Below the pieces are notes generated by a model. The model saw only the letters and a list, made by a program, of their open reading frames with translations, searched no databases and was not told where the DNA came from. Shown piece by piece: positions 10,605-22,711 of a DNA stretch of 64,000 nt. The stretch comes from Nemertoderma westbladi. Its lineage: Eukaryota > Xenacoelomorpha > Nemertodermatida > Nemertodermatidae. Made by a program: the position numbers and the translations under genes. Within the stretch, counting starts at the first letter, position 1, and the number at the start of each line of letters is the position of its first letter. The DNA lies in contig JAUCBJ010005137.1 of assembly GCA_032718475.1 (NCBI GenBank), positions 21,001 through 85,000 on the forward strand, read 5' to 3'.

Positions 10605-11853
10605 TGTTCGCGCTTTTGAAGACCTTTAGCAGTTTAACCTGCCAAAATTTATATGTCTTTTAGTTAATTAAAACACCTTTAGCATACGACAATATTTTAT
10701 GCTAATACGCAAAACACTAGCCGAAGTCAGCCCATGCGCGATCATTCACCCGATGGATCTACACCCGGGAGACTGAATTCGGATGCTTAAATTTTATTAT
10801 TGCAGTGTAAGGTTGCAGTGTATACCTACTGTATTATTCGATAGATCGTTAATAATTAATCTCTGACAGATATTATTGGCTTTCGGGAAATATTAACAGT
10901 TCCTTTAGGACGTGGCGCTTTATCTATTTAAACAGAACTAAGACTTATACTAAAACGCAACGATACTGCTTATGATTGAAGTATAAAGCGTATTCTTTAG
11001 GAAATACTTTGTTACCAATCACAATCATACACACTATTCTGCCGACCGTCAGTATATTTGATCACACATAAAGAGAGCAGCAATTGACTCACGTAGGGTC
11101 TGCTAAATAACATTGGATTCAATACACACCACATTAATATAAATCGCAATTGTTATGTATAGCCGGTCTCTCTAACCTGTAGTGTATCAAGAAAATTGGG
11201 AATTTGGGTGATTTATCCGTATTATCCAAAGAGCAATATTTCCATCAACAAATAGGTACAATTAATAACTGACGGTAAAATAACAGTACAAACAATATGA
11301 TTAATGCAATTAAATTAAGTGAGCATGTTAATTAGTGAGTTATTGAGATTAGTTAGTAGGTAACAGTTTATACTTTCGATAATTTAAGCAGTTTACTAGA
11401 GTTCTTCCCAAAAAGCCGGTGTTTCTGGCTTAGACAGCAATAACAACAAAGTATCAAGTAAAAGCAGTAAGACTGAACACTCTCCTTATGATCGACCGAA
11501 AAGCTACACGTCGACAGGAAAAATCGCTCTGATTGGCTCAAGCCAAACAAAGAACCATGCATCCAATGGCTGTTTCCATGTCAGCAACCAGCTGTTAGAT
11601 GTCGTAATATGAATCATCACGGCTAAGCTGTGAAAGGTAGTTGGTGCATTACAGGTTTTTTGCCTTACCATGTCCGCCAAAACACGTATATAGCAGAATG
11701 ACTTTTATGTCCGTTAAAACACCTGTAACGGTACCTTGCGGGCGAGGGGAATATATATACAGTTAGAGAACCTTTTTAGAGTATTCCAGCGCCTGGGGGG
11801 AAACTGGATTGCGAAGCAAAAGGGGCCAGTTAGATCCCACAGAAGCTTTTACA
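10605..11853 (-). repeat. 3' LTR of element A (1249 bp)
   Basis: Matches 21464-22711 almost throughout. In element orientation it begins TGTAAAAGCTTCTG and ends GCGCGAACA. It is preceded by the polypurine tract. The same LTR family flanks the elements at 30855 and 39353. Confidence 0.93.
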
Positions 11854-11861
11854 CCGCTCCC
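11854..11861 (-). promoter_or_regulatory. Polypurine tract of element A
   Basis: On the minus strand GGGAGCGG directly abuts the 3' LTR. The identical octamer precedes the 3' LTRs at 50031 and 57309. It is the expected plus-strand primer of reverse transcription. Confidence 0.75.
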
Positions 11862-11931
11862 AGAAAATGGGATTTAAGTCTATAAAATATACAAAATCAC
11901 AGTTTCTAAAATATAAAAATACTCTAAACAG

Positions 11932-13380
11932 TTAGTCTTTCTTGCGCGGACGGCGTTTACGCAGTTTTTTAAAGCTAGCAAGAGTCCTTTTCTCTTTGGG
12001 GCGAGCCACTTTACGAGGAGGGCTATAACTCCTGGGTGAAGGGTGCAATATGATTGCATCAGAAGGTATGGGATTGCGATCGGTATATCCGCCGGTCGAA
12101 GTACCGGGTTGATTGACATCAACGTCCGGGGAGAGGGGTCTAACGGCTTTGAGAGCTCGTTTCAAGACAGCCGCTCTTACGGGTCCTTTACGAGTGGTCT
12201 GAACGAGGGCCGTGGGTGGACCATAGGCAGTTAGAAACTTCCTTGGTTTAATGGTTCTTTCCAACTCGCGTTCGCGGGCTCTGTACTCGTAAGGCCGTCG
12301 ATATACTTCCTGTAACTCAGGGTGTGAGTTGACAAATAAGTCTCCATAGGCCGGATCTTGACGGATAAAGTTTATTAAGTTATACGAATTGATGTCACTC
12401 GGATTAATGCTCCTGAGGAATTTGCGTACATATTTGGTTGAAATACATTCTCCAACGCGCTTCAATAGTTCATAACTTGATAGGCGCGATTTCTGCTCGA
12501 CGGAGGCAAACAAATATGGATGGAACGCATAAACTCCTTCGTAGGCGCGTCCAGGATAATAGCGATGGCGTGAATCACAATATAAATCAGTGTTCGCTTC
12601 CCAAGCTCTGATGTAACGTAGTGTGATCATTTCATCTACGCTTTCCAAATCGTGATTAAAAGGGCAATCGAAACTGGCATGTCCCTTTAGTTGACAATGG
12701 TGACATTGAGTCATAAATTGAGGGCAAACCGCAAAAATGTGCAAATTATTAAATCTGCAATACGCGCAATAAATTTCCATCGCCGGTTGTTCGTGGAAAT
12801 AGGAACAGCGGACGTTTGTGTCCATGGGCGTAACATGGTCTCTCGATGCGCATAACCGACAACGTTGCCGAGAAACATAGTTGGCATGGCGATAATCGTA
12901 CGCAGTGAGACACTGTGGACCTTGATACCATTCTAGGATGTAATCGTTGTCGCTGTTCCGAGCGCGATAGGCTGAATCTCCTCAGATTCTAGACATATTG
13001 GTTCGTCTTCCCAGTCTGTTACGAATAGAATTTTCGTGATCTATTCTCGGTTTATCGTTACGACGCCGCTGGGTATGATATTTAAATAGAACCATTTCCC
13101 TTTCGGTGTCTACATCGTCCGTATCATGTAAATCGATAGGATGGCCGGTAGTTAAGAAGTCCATATACGTACCATTACGATGCGTATAGCGAGCGGTTAA
13201 TTTTCGATAGTCCAATTCACGCGTAAGTTGCTCTTGGGACATCGGCGGTTCGATATAACGACCATCGTCCTCCGTAGTAGTCGGATCGGCTTCACCGCGT
13301 ATCAAGCTATCCACAAACGCTTGTCAAGGTAGAGTATATTACTCTCTAATACCAAGGTCATCTTCTATCAATTCCGTCAT
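11932..13380 (-). pseudogene. ORF2 of element A, internally deleted and mutated
   Basis: Homologous to the 1417-codon ORF2 at 52977-57230. The start ATG at 13380 is kept, but two nonsense changes follow within the first 22 codons. An internal deletion of about 2.8 kb (equivalent to 53347-56150) then joins the N-terminal region to the C-terminal region out of frame. The C-terminal piece is still open for 297 codons (12825-11932) and keeps the CCHC knuckle and the basic tail. The inner element at 48663 has the same deletion junction, GACTGG/GAAGACG. Confidence 0.88.
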
Positions 13381-15007
13381 ATCTGCTATCTGAGTTTATT
13401 AATATTAATATGAGTTAATATTTAGGCAAGCGGGCGTCGCTGCCTACTAGGCTTTGCCCCCGGACAGTGGGTTTCTCAGCGCCGATGTACCGCTGTCGCA
13501 GTGTTTACGCCAACATGTAGCAACAGCACGACAACGATAACCGGCACAAGTCCCACCACTGTCCGTCCCAAAGGCTTGAATCCACTTGAGGTTATCTCGG
13601 TAGAGTTAGGGCTATTTTACAATTGCGATTAGCTACTGTAAACACACTTTAGTAGTAACATTCACCTATAAACGCACAAATTCCATACAATCATTGCTTA
13701 CTGCACACATGCATGCCATTTGTCCGTTAGTCAGTGTCTTCCAGAATGTCACGTTATTACTATGTATCCTTGGATACTAATAGTGCGCTATGTATACTCT
13801 TATGCTACGCAATGGGGCAAGCTTTTTATTGTTCCTTTAACTTGCTTCTAATTCTAGCGTGGGTGTTGCCATGGTGACATTATGGAAAACTAGCGGTAGA
13901 ATTAGGGCAATTCTCATGTATACAGATCTGGGATGTTATTTAATAGTAATTCTTTAATTGTCAATATCCTCTTTATGCATGATTTTATACATTTTATCGG
14001 CTATTGACTATATATTGGAGATTCTCGCACTCTAGTACACTCAATATGAATCTCCGCTCCCATGATCTATTAATTACTGGAATTTTGGGAATGTTATAAA
14101 TTGCACAAAATGACAATTTATGAAATTCATTTGAATATGAATTTAAATTTATTCCCGTGAATTTTATTATTTGATGTTAAATTGATACAATTTGATTCCA
14201 GAGCAGGTCTGGGGACATAGGATCCTTAATTCTATGAAATTTGTCTTTTAAGAGTATCGGTAAGTGCTACGATATCTTAATCGACTAGAATTGTTAACGG
14301 ATCTGAATTTTACAGATTTTAATAAATATTAAATTAATATTTAGGATGGGCACCGATTTATTCCAGAACTTGTCTGGGGACGTTAACCACTGATTCTAGA
14401 ATTTGTCTTTCAAGTATATCGGTGGGTGCCACGATATCTTAATCGACTAGAATTACAGATGGTCAAAGGGTTTAACAGATTTATTTTGCGTTATACGCTA
14501 CTGTTAAAGGGACATCACGCTACTATATGTATTATTTAATATACGGTATGAGAGCAATATCGCACGAAGCAATGTCAGTGTGAAGAGGCAAGTCGTTTCC
14601 AAGGTCTACCCAGAGCTTGGTTTAGCCGAGACACGAGGATCTGAACTTTGCATTCCTAATACTCTGCCTACCAATAATACTTAAATATAGTAGTGGCTTT
14701 ATTGTACTTTAATAAGTACTGACATGTCATCTTACTATAGTCTCGCATTTATAATATAATACGGACAGTAAGGAAAGAGAAAAATAATTATTTCTTGCCG
14801 TCGCACTAAATATATTGTAAGTAATTAAATACGTAATAAACACTAATATATTGCACTAATTTACTAAATATTCTAAAATAACATTCTACTAAATAAAATT
14901 AAAGAAAACGATTATAATAAAATTACATAATAATACATACCTAAATATAAAATAATAATAAAAAAAAAATATAAAATAATATAGTCACACACCCACTCCA
15001 TATATAA
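13381..15007 (-). other. Spacer between ORF1 and ORF2 of element A
   Basis: 1.6 kb of AT-rich non-coding sequence, conserved in the other two elements (47049-48662 and 51355-52976). It contains two diverged copies (about 14185-14290 and 14340-14465) of a block with the words CCCCAGAC, GATATCTTAATCGACTAGAA and ATCGGTG. No ORF or pol remnant is recognisable. It could hold a promoter or splice signals for ORF2. Confidence 0.6.
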
Positions 15008-18000
15008 TTACGTTATGGAGTCCCTAGATCTTTGTCGAATTAGGGAAGTGGTCGTAGGAAGAGTATCCTGCCTTCCATGGTTTCCGGACAGTTTTCGGTC
15101 TCTTTCCAGTAAACCTAAGCGACCAGCTGGGCGATTAGGCTGTCGTGTTACTTCCTCCGCTCCCTTGGCCTGTCTAATCTCCTCAGTGGTAAGATGAGGA
15201 GGCCATTCATCTTCTTCTTTACTTAGGGAGTCGGGTCCACCTAACCAGCCTGGAGTATCTATCAGTTCTTGAAGAGTTGCTCCTCTGGAAGCGGTGTCGG
15301 CTGGATTAATCGTCCCAAGGCAATGTCTCCATTGATCTACATTGGAGTTAATATCGTCATTATCTGAGGAGTATGGTGTTCCCTCAGTTGGGTCGTCCAC
15401 ATCACTGCTCTCCACTTCCCCCTTTACTTGGTATACCTGTTGTTGAGGTAATCTCTCTTTGAGAGTTCTACGGGAAGGGCCAGTGAAGTACCAACCTACT
15501 CTAGTTCTTACCGCATAGGTTTGTAGTGGCTGTGGTTGAGCAGGCCGTTTCTCTAATGGCTCGAGCGCCTCATGCGCGTTTTGGCCGATGAGTATTTGCA
15601 CTCCAGGATAATCGGTTTGGAATCGAGGTATCTCAAGATGTTGGATGCACTCGTCCTCGTCCCAGTTATAAGGTTCTGCTTGAGTAGTAGCAAAGTTCTT
15701 TATAGCCACCATTTTTACTGACCTTATACCTTGTGTTCCTAACTTATCCTGGGGGGTGGACAACACACCTACATAGTAATCTGCCGTTAGGGTAGATTTC
15801 CAAACCTGCATAATTCCTGACATATTCAATTTAGTCCGGAACTTGGGTTGTCCAGCAAAGATATCTTCGGCTAGTTCTTGATCGATGAATGTTCCTGTGC
15901 TGCCGGAATCAAGTAGGGCGTTCACTATGTAACTCTTGTTGAGACCATGAACTCTCACTTGCACTACAGGAAATTCTCTTATTCCTATGTTGGAAGTTGG
16001 AACTTTACAAGATGGTTGTTTGTCAAAAGGAGTTGGAGTAAACTCGTCAGTGTCCTTTTCATACGTAAGTGCTCGATACACTGTGGTATTTATTAGATAA
16101 CAGGATTCGTTGGCATCGGAGAATTCGTCTGTATAGAATCCTTCCCACTCAGAACCTTGGTCAGTGTCGTTCACATCACTGAATTGGACATGTAGTTCGG
16201 GCTCACTTACCTGACTCGGGTTGTCTCGTTCGAACTCACTGTGTAACAAGATGTGATGTTTCGCGCCACACTTTGCACACTTTACGTCGGAGTAACAGGT
16301 TCGCCGTTGGTGTCCTGATCTGAGGCAATTATAGCATAACCGCTTATTCCACAGGACTGTACGTCTGTCTACAGGGGATTTCTTTAGAAATTCAGCACAC
16401 GCACTCAAACGGTGGGGCCCGTCGCACAGCGCACATTTTGGTTTGATGTTACTCACCTTAACTTGGTTAACGTTCTGCACTCTCGTTCTTTCTTCGGGCT
16501 TTCTTCCGTGAATTCTCTTAGGAGACGTAGGAGGAGTTGTTGTTACCTGTTCTCTCCTGTCACTGGTTCGAGACTTGTATTTACTTACGTCTTTATAGGT
16601 CTTGTTGTCATAGTAAGATTTTGCTGTGTCTTTCCTGCTGTCCTCTTCTGGAGAAGCTTGGCTTTCGCCGTCGTCAGTATAACACACTGGTATTATCCTT
16701 CTCCTAGAAACGGGTTTCTCACTTACCTTATTTTCCGATGTTTTCTCTCTGGACTGCCTTATGAGTTGTAATTTTACTTCACTATCTAAGAAGGACATGA
16801 GGTCAGCCATGGTAAGACTTCGTCGTTGTTGTTCATTCATGTACAACACTTTCTTGTCCCAGCGTGTACATACTCCACCCTTTGGTAAAGTAGAGACTAC
16901 GGCTCCAAGGACCATGGAACTCTGATATTCATGCGACTTACCTAACCAGTCCAGTTGTCTACAGATCTCTTGAATTTCATCGGAAAACTCTATAATCCCA
17001 CTACTAAGGAAGTGTCGGGGGGCTACTAATTTTGCATACAAATACTTAGCTATGTTATCTTTGTTACCATACCTGATGTTTAATGTATCCCAAACTTGTC
17101 TTAATCCATCTGGATGTCCAATAAACTTTAACGCCATTAACTTGGGAGGTCCTTCCAAACACTTGATGAGGAATCTAAGTTTCTCTCCGTTGGATAGTAC
17201 AGAATTCTGTATGCTATCTTTGTAATATTCGTTGAAAGGTAACCATTTCATCTCATCTCCATTGAATTTGACGATCTCTCCCACTTTGACCGCTTGGCGG
17301 GCTTCTGTTCTAGCCATCTGACGCGTAAAGCTTTCTTGGACCATCGTGTTATTTAATATCGAATTATCGGTATATAAATTTCTCGGATCATTATCAGGTC
17401 TATAGGGAATATCATTAATAACAGGTCTATAATCACCCTTAATAGGGTTTGCTATAGGAGTTTCAACTTCACTAGCAGTATAGATGCGTGTAGGCTCCAC
17501 ACCTTGCGCATGTAATACTTCAGACCTAACGGGTTGACACAGTGTTACAGGGGGCATTGGTATGCCTTTTTGTATATTGACTAATTTGTCGCGTTCTAGC
17601 GCGATACTTTGCTGCACTTCTTGCAACTCTGCTCTACCTTCCCTCACTGTTCCCTTAAGTTGGTGGACAGTCTCCTGCATCTGTCCTAGCAGGAGATTCA
17701 TCCCCCGCCGTCCCTCTTCCACCCACTCAACCGCCGAAGCGGGAGTCGCCAACATAGTAGCGGGCTGACGCGGGACGACGGGAGACAAATTATTGATTTC
17801 TCTCTCCGCTATCTGGACAGGGGTATTTGCAGGGACTGTTCCACCGGGTACAGGCAGTGTAGTGCTATGTAAAGGGAATTTAGAGTTAAGCTCTGGAAGT
17901 GTAGGGGTCTCTAGCACAGAAGTGACTTTGGGAACTACAGGCCTAATTATTTCAGGTTCATCGACTATAGTAGGGAGTCTTTTGACCTGGATAAATTGTT

Positions 18001-19210
18001 CCATGGGTTCTGCACTACCTAAATCTGTGCTAGTTAGCTGTCTTTTAACAGCTGGGGGCAAATCAGGCAATTTGCGACGGTAATATGTTTTTCTAAGTCT
18101 ACTTAGATGGGATCTATTTCCTCCGCCTTCAGGGTCGGTAGTATCGCCTTCCTCCGAGGATGTGTACCCCTGGCGCTTGGGAGTAGATTTTCTCATCATC
18201 TGCATTTGATTAGCAGTAAACTGTTTATTTATACTGTCTTGTGTCTCTTGCAGATTCTCCAACTCCAGTTGAGCAGTCTGCTCAAATGCTCTCCTTTCTG
18301 CTTCTGCGACTGCCTTTGCCACCGCCTTTGCTGCTTTTCTTTCTGCTTCTGCATCTGCCTTTGCCACCGCCTTTGCTGCTTTTCTTTCTGCTTCTGCATC
18401 TGCAGCCGCTGCCTTTCTTTCTGCTTCTGCATCTGCCTTTGCCACCGCCTTTGCTGCTTTACTTTCTGCTTCTGCATCTGCTATAGCCGCCGCCATAGCC
18501 GCCGCCTTTTGTTCCTCTATCCTTCTTTTCTTTATTTGTTCTTCTTGGACTCTAACGAGGCGGAGTTTTTCATCACATTTAGCTTGTTCTGCAGCTAACA
18601 TTTCCGCATCGATTGCGTCCAACACAAGCTTGGTTCCTTCACTATTAGGGCGAAGTCCAGACAGTCGTCTCCTCAACTCTTCGTCTCCTATGAATCGCTG
18701 ATAGTCTGACAGATATATGTCAATGGCGTCTCTAGTTCGCGGCTTCTCTGCTGCTGTTAATTCGCTTTCCACTTCGCTTTCCACCTCACTTTCCACTTGA
18801 GAAGAAGTGGCGTCGGTTGATTCTTCATAGGTTGGCCGCTCATCATAAACCATATCCGCCATCTTCGCTCCGCGTTCGGGCGTCCGCTCAACAGTATCCG
18901 AACTACTGGAGCTATCGGGCCGCTGAGAACTAGGTTCTTGGCTAGGAGGTTGCTGCTGTTTTATAGCTTCTTCTTGATCCCGCTTGACTTGGGCCCGAGT
19001 GCCTATGGCAGACCAACGGCGCTTCACTAACTTCGCAAAATGCGAAATCGCTTCTACCAACCTAGGTTCTGATACAACCACTGCAGGGGTTGCCCTTCTT
19101 ACAGTATGAGGGGTTTCAGACCTCGGTCTGGGATTCTCTACACTTTGATCTGAGAAACAGTCTGTTGTTTCTAGGAGACTATCTGACAGAGTTTGCCTTA
19201 TGTCAGCCAT
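15008..19210 (-). CDS. BEL/Pao-type Gag-protease with truncated pol (ORF1, 1400 aa)
   Basis: Gag and protease of an LTR element, acting in particle assembly. Residues 1-140 are polar and disordered. An Ala/Glu/Lys-rich coiled coil with near-perfect repeats (EAERKAA units) spans about 205-315. A DUF1759-like capsid region lies near 640-810 (VKFNGDEMKWLPFNEYY). Zinc-knuckle-like clusters lie near 927 (CALCDGPH), 958 (CYNCLRSGHQRRTC, a canonical CX2CX4HX4C) and 975 (CAKCGAKHH). A retropepsin-like active site, LLDSGSTGTFID, is near 1097. Behind the protease, RT and most of RNase H are absent: the frame jumps to WRHCLGTINPADTASRG near 1291, the Pao-type NPAD...SRG block, and ends after LGGPDSL without integrase. 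The ORF is uninterrupted. The start is the first Met, conserved with the other copies (MAD-RQTLSDSL). Confidence 0.92.
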   Translation of the reverse strand: MADIRQTLSDSLLETTDCFSDQSVENPRPRSETPHTVRRATPAVVVSEPRLVEAISHFAKLVKRRWSAIGTRAQVKRDQEEAIKQQQPPSQEPSSQRPDSSSSSDTVERTPERGAKMADMVYDERPTYEESTDATSSQVESEVESEVESELTAAEKPRTRDAIDIYLSDYQRFIGDEELRRRLSGLRPNSEGTKLVLDAIDAEMLAAEQAKCDEKLRLVRVQEEQIKKRRIEEQKAAAMAAAIADAEAESKAAKAVAKADAEAERKAAAADAEAERKAAKAVAKADAEAERKAAKAVAKAVAEAERRAFEQTAQLELENLQETQDSINKQFTANQMQMMRKSTPKRQGYTSSEEGDTTDPEGGGNRSHLSRLRKTYYRRKLPDLPPAVKRQLTSTDLGSAEPMEQFIQVKRLPTIVDEPEIIRPVVPKVTSVLETPTLPELNSKFPLHSTTLPVPGGTVPANTPVQIAEREINNLSPVVPRQPATMLATPASAVEWVEEGRRGMNLLLGQMQETVHQLKGTVREGRAELQEVQQSIALERDKLVNIQKGIPMPPVTLCQPVRSEVLHAQGVEPTRIYTASEVETPIANPIKGDYRPVINDIPYRPDNDPRNLYTDNSILNNTMVQESFTRQMARTEARQAVKVGEIVKFNGDEMKWLPFNEYYKDSIQNSVLSNGEKLRFLIKCLEGPPKLMALKFIGHPDGLRQVWDTLNIRYGNKDNIAKYLYAKLVAPRHFLSSGIIEFSDEIQEICRQLDWLGKSHEYQSSMVLGAVVSTLPKGGVCTRWDKKVLYMNEQQRRSLTMADLMSFLDSEVKLQLIRQSREKTSENKVSEKPVSRRRIIPVCYTDDGESQASPEEDSRKDTAKSYYDNKTYKDVSKYKSRTSDRREQVTTTPPTSPKRIHGRKPEERTRVQNVNQVKVSNIKPKCALCDGPHRLSACAEFLKKSPVDRRTVLWNKRLCYNCLRSGHQRRTCYSDVKCAKCGAKHHILLHSEFERDNPSQVSEPELHVQFSDVNDTDQGSEWEGFYTDEFSDANESCYLINTTVYRALTYEKDTDEFTPTPFDKQPSCKVPTSNIGIREFPVVQVRVHGLNKSYIVNALLDSGSTGTFIDQELAEDIFAGQPKFRTKLNMSGIMQVWKSTLTADYYVGVLSTPQDKLGTQGIRSVKMVAIKNFATTQAEPYNWDEDECIQHLEIPRFQTDYPGVQILIGQNAHEALEPLEKRPAQPQPLQTYAVRTRVGWYFTGPSRRTLKERLPQQQVYQVKGEVESSDVDDPTEGTPYSSDNDDINSNVDQWRHCLGTINPADTASRGATLQELIDTPGWLGGPDSLSKEEDEWPPHLTTEEIRQAKGAEEVTRQPNRPAGRLGLLERDRKLSGNHGRQDTLPTTTSLIRQRSRDSIT

Positions 19211-21463
19211 GTTTGTTTACACAGTTGAATACCTACGGCTACAAATACAGTCAAAGTAAGTCTAGTAATTCAGTATCACCGTTAGCCTAATAATTAATTG
19301 CCGATACTGCTGCTCAGTGTAGCGTGATATATATATAATATATTAGAATACCGGTATGCTTATCATATATATATAAGTATGATTACAGACTAGATTTGTC
19401 ACAGAGTACCGGTATATAAATTTAGCACAGATATATATAAATATATAATAGGCCTATAGTGAATACCGGTATACAGCTTATACTTATAGTATATATAAGT
19501 ATAATTACGGACTAGATTAATTACAGAGTACCGGTATGATTTCAGCTCAAATTTATAGAGATAAATATAATAAGCCTATGGTAAATACCGGTATGTCAAT
19601 TATCAATTATTTTAGAATAATTGAATTTCTGAATATTTTAGGGTTACTTAGTTACTTTAACTTACTTTATTACCGTTATTTAAGCAGTAGTCCAACTGAT
19701 ATTGAGACCTAGTTGTTGTCTGGCAGGCCTACTATTTATAAATCGTTTGAGTTGATTTATAATAGATATATACCCGTTTAAATGGGTTTTTGTCAATATT
19801 TGAAATAAATGTTATTATTTCTGGGGGAGTCACTACACAGAAGCTGTGCGCTCTCCGTGAAGTGCTACCTATGGGACACTAAAACAGATAATTCTAATTT
19901 ACCTAAGTTACTTAATACTACAAATTACTTACGATACGGGTGAGATTAAATCTCTAGTTAAACACAACAAAAATATTACGTACGAAATTTTTAGGGTAAT
20001 TTTACAGGAAGTCTACAAACCAGCCCAACAAAGGGTTAGAATTCTGGTTATTACAACGGACAGGGTACTACGGTATTTGAAATAATAAGTAGTAGTAAAT
20101 ATATTGTACTGTCCAGATAGGAAATACCACCGCCTGACGACCTATAACCGTATCGCTATAGGTACTACGTTATGTATCACGGATTGTTCCTACCCAGAAG
20201 CTAATAGAGCTAACGAATGTGCCTATCAACCACTTTACAACACAAATATACTGCCTACACTAATTACTTCGGAAAGCACTGTACACTAAACCCTAAATTA
20301 GGTACAAGTACCGGTATAACAAATAATCAGTAGTTAAATATACTTGAACAGTTAAAAGAACCACGGCATCTGCTGGAGTGACCGAAGCACAAAATCTCCA
20401 GTCTTTACCTACGCCGAGCAGCCCTGATGTAGTACCGGGGTTAGTTTAACTATAACGGTATGTATAACAAGCACAATTACTGTAGGAATAAACTTGGGGA
20501 CATGAATGTTGCGAATAATCGCATAAACTCTGAATAATAAATATTACGCTACCCGTACAGAATACTCAAACAAATACAAACCAAACGCTGGCAGACTACT
20601 ATTAAGCCTAAACAAACTACAGTATGTGCAGATTCTGAAACTGTTAGTTAGTATACGTTCTAGCACGGTAGTACGACTTATTCTTTAAGAGGGGATTGAC
20701 CTTACCGCATATGGCTGCCCCAACTTACTAACGGCACTTTATCAGACAACTCTACACACGCAGCAATCCCTTCAGGCCTAAGAATAGCTAGACAACAATC
20801 TAGCCTATAAAATATCTGAGTAATAACTATTACGGTACCTGAACAGACCACACAAACAAACACAGGCTAAAACACTGGCAGACTACGATCAAGCCTAAAT
20901 AAACTACAGTATATGCAGACTCTGAAACTGTTAGTTAGTATGCGTTCTAACACGGTAGTACGACTTATTCTTTAAGAGGGGATTGACCTTACCGCATATG
21001 GCTGCCCCAACTTACTAACGGCACTTTATCAGACAAACTCTACACACGCCGTAATCTCTCCAAACTCAACACAGTCAGACAGCAGTTCAGCCTACAATTA
21101 CTTGCACAATCTGAGCAGACTTACACGTCTTCAGCTCAATATTAACTTACTAGGAAATAAAACCGACAGAAATAAGTAAGCTCCAAAAGAAACAAGGGGT
21201 GTACAGTCCCTAATCTCTTAAACAGCCTACCGGTATACAATAATCAAAATCGAATAATACTAAATGTACTTGTACAGCAGTACCGGTACCGGTGATGACA
21301 GTTAGGCCTACTGACCTACAGAAGCACCGGTTCAGTTTTACCAGTCACTACGGTATTTTGCAACCTTATTGCCTACTGCAATAAGATTATAAACTGTTAC
21401 TGTTCGCCAGAACAGTATTAAACTGTATTTAATACCTACACTGCAATACAAGTAAACTGTTAC
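19211..21463 (-). other. 5' leader of element A
   Basis: 2.25 kb between the 5' LTR and ORF1. Just after the LTR no obvious tRNA-complementary TGG primer site is seen. About 20560-21110 contains a two-fold tandem repeat (period about 290 bp) around a conserved block with AGGGGATTGACCTTACCGC. Nearer ORF1 (19330-19600) the palindrome TACCGGTA recurs within repeats of about 125 bp. Both features are shared with the other copies. Confidence 0.7.
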
Positions 21464-22711
21464 TGTTCGCGCTTTTGAAGACCTTTAGCAGTTTAACCTG
21501 CCAAAATTTATATGTCTTTTAGTTAATTAAAACACCTTTAGCATACGACAACAATTTATGCTAATACGCAAAACACTAGCCGAAATCAGCCCATGCGCGA
21601 TCATTCACCCGATGGATCTACACCCGGGAGACTGAATTCGGATGCTTAAATTTTATTATTGCAGTGTAAGGTTGCAGTGTATACCTACGGTATTATTCGA
21701 TAGATCGTTAATAATTAATCTCTGACAGATATTATTGGCTTTCGGGAAATATTAACAGTTCCTTTAGGACGTGGCGCTTTATCTATTTAAACAGAACTAA
21801 GACTTATACTAAAACGCAACGATACTGCTTATGATTGAAGTATAAAGCGTATTCTTTAGGAAATACTTTGTTACCAATCACAATCATACACACTATTCTG
21901 CCGACCGTCAGTATATTTGATCACACATAAAGAGAGCAGCAATTGACTCACGTAGGGTCTGCTAAATAACATTGGATTCAATACACACCACATTAATATA
22001 AATCGCAATTGTTATGTATAGCCGGTCTCTCTAACCTGTAGTGTATCAAGAAAATTGGGAATTTGGGTGATTTATCCGTATTATCCAAAGAGCAATATTT
22101 CCATCAACAAATAGGTACAATTAATAACTGACGGTAAAATAACAGTACAAACAATATGATTAATGCAATTAAATTAAGTGAGCATGTTAATTAGTGAGTT
22201 ATTGAGTAAGTGAGTAGGTAACAGTTTATACTTTCGATAATTTAAGCAGTTTACTAGAGTTCTTACCAAAAAGCCGGTGTTTCTGGCTTAGACAGCAATA
22301 ACAACAAAGTATCAAGTAAAAGCAGTAAGACTGAACACTCTCCTTATGATCGACCGAAAAGCTACACGTCGACAGGAAAAATCGCTCTGATTGGCTCAAG
22401 CCAAACAAAGAACCATGCATCCAATGGCTGTTTCCATGTCAGCAACCAGCTGTTAGATGTCGTAATATGAATCATCACGGCTAAGCTGTGAAAGGTAGTT
22501 GGTGCATTACAGGTTTTTTGCCTTACCATGTCCGCCAAAACACGTATATAGCAGAATGACTTTTATGTCCGTTAAAACACCTGTAACGGTACCTTGCGGG
22601 CGAGGGGAATATATATACAGTTAGAGAACCTTTTTAGAGTATTCCAGCGCCTGGGGGGAAACTGGATTGCGAAGCAAAAGGGGCCAGTTAGATCCCACAG
22701 AAGCTTTTACA
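21464..22711 (-). repeat. 5' LTR of element A (1248 bp)
   Basis: Near-identical to 10605-11853. In element orientation it starts at 22711 with TGTAAAAGC and ends at 21464 with ...GAACA. Beyond it lies the right copy of the GTAAC target duplication (22712-22716). Confidence 0.93.

Larger units (their letters stand above)
10605..22711 (-). mobile_element. LTR retroelement A, BEL/Pao-like, non-autonomous
   Basis: A complete 12.1-kb LTR element on the minus strand. Its LTRs (21464-22711 and 10605-11853) start TG and end CA in element orientation, and the element is flanked by a 5-bp target duplication, GTAAC (10600-10604 and 22712-22716). Order along the minus strand: 5' LTR, 2.25-kb leader, ORF1 (Gag-protease with pol remnant), 1.6-kb spacer, deleted ORF2, polypurine tract, 3' LTR. 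The two LTRs differ at only a handful of positions by eye, so insertion was recent. It has no RT, complete RNase H or integrase, so it must depend on an autonomous relative. Confidence 0.93.
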
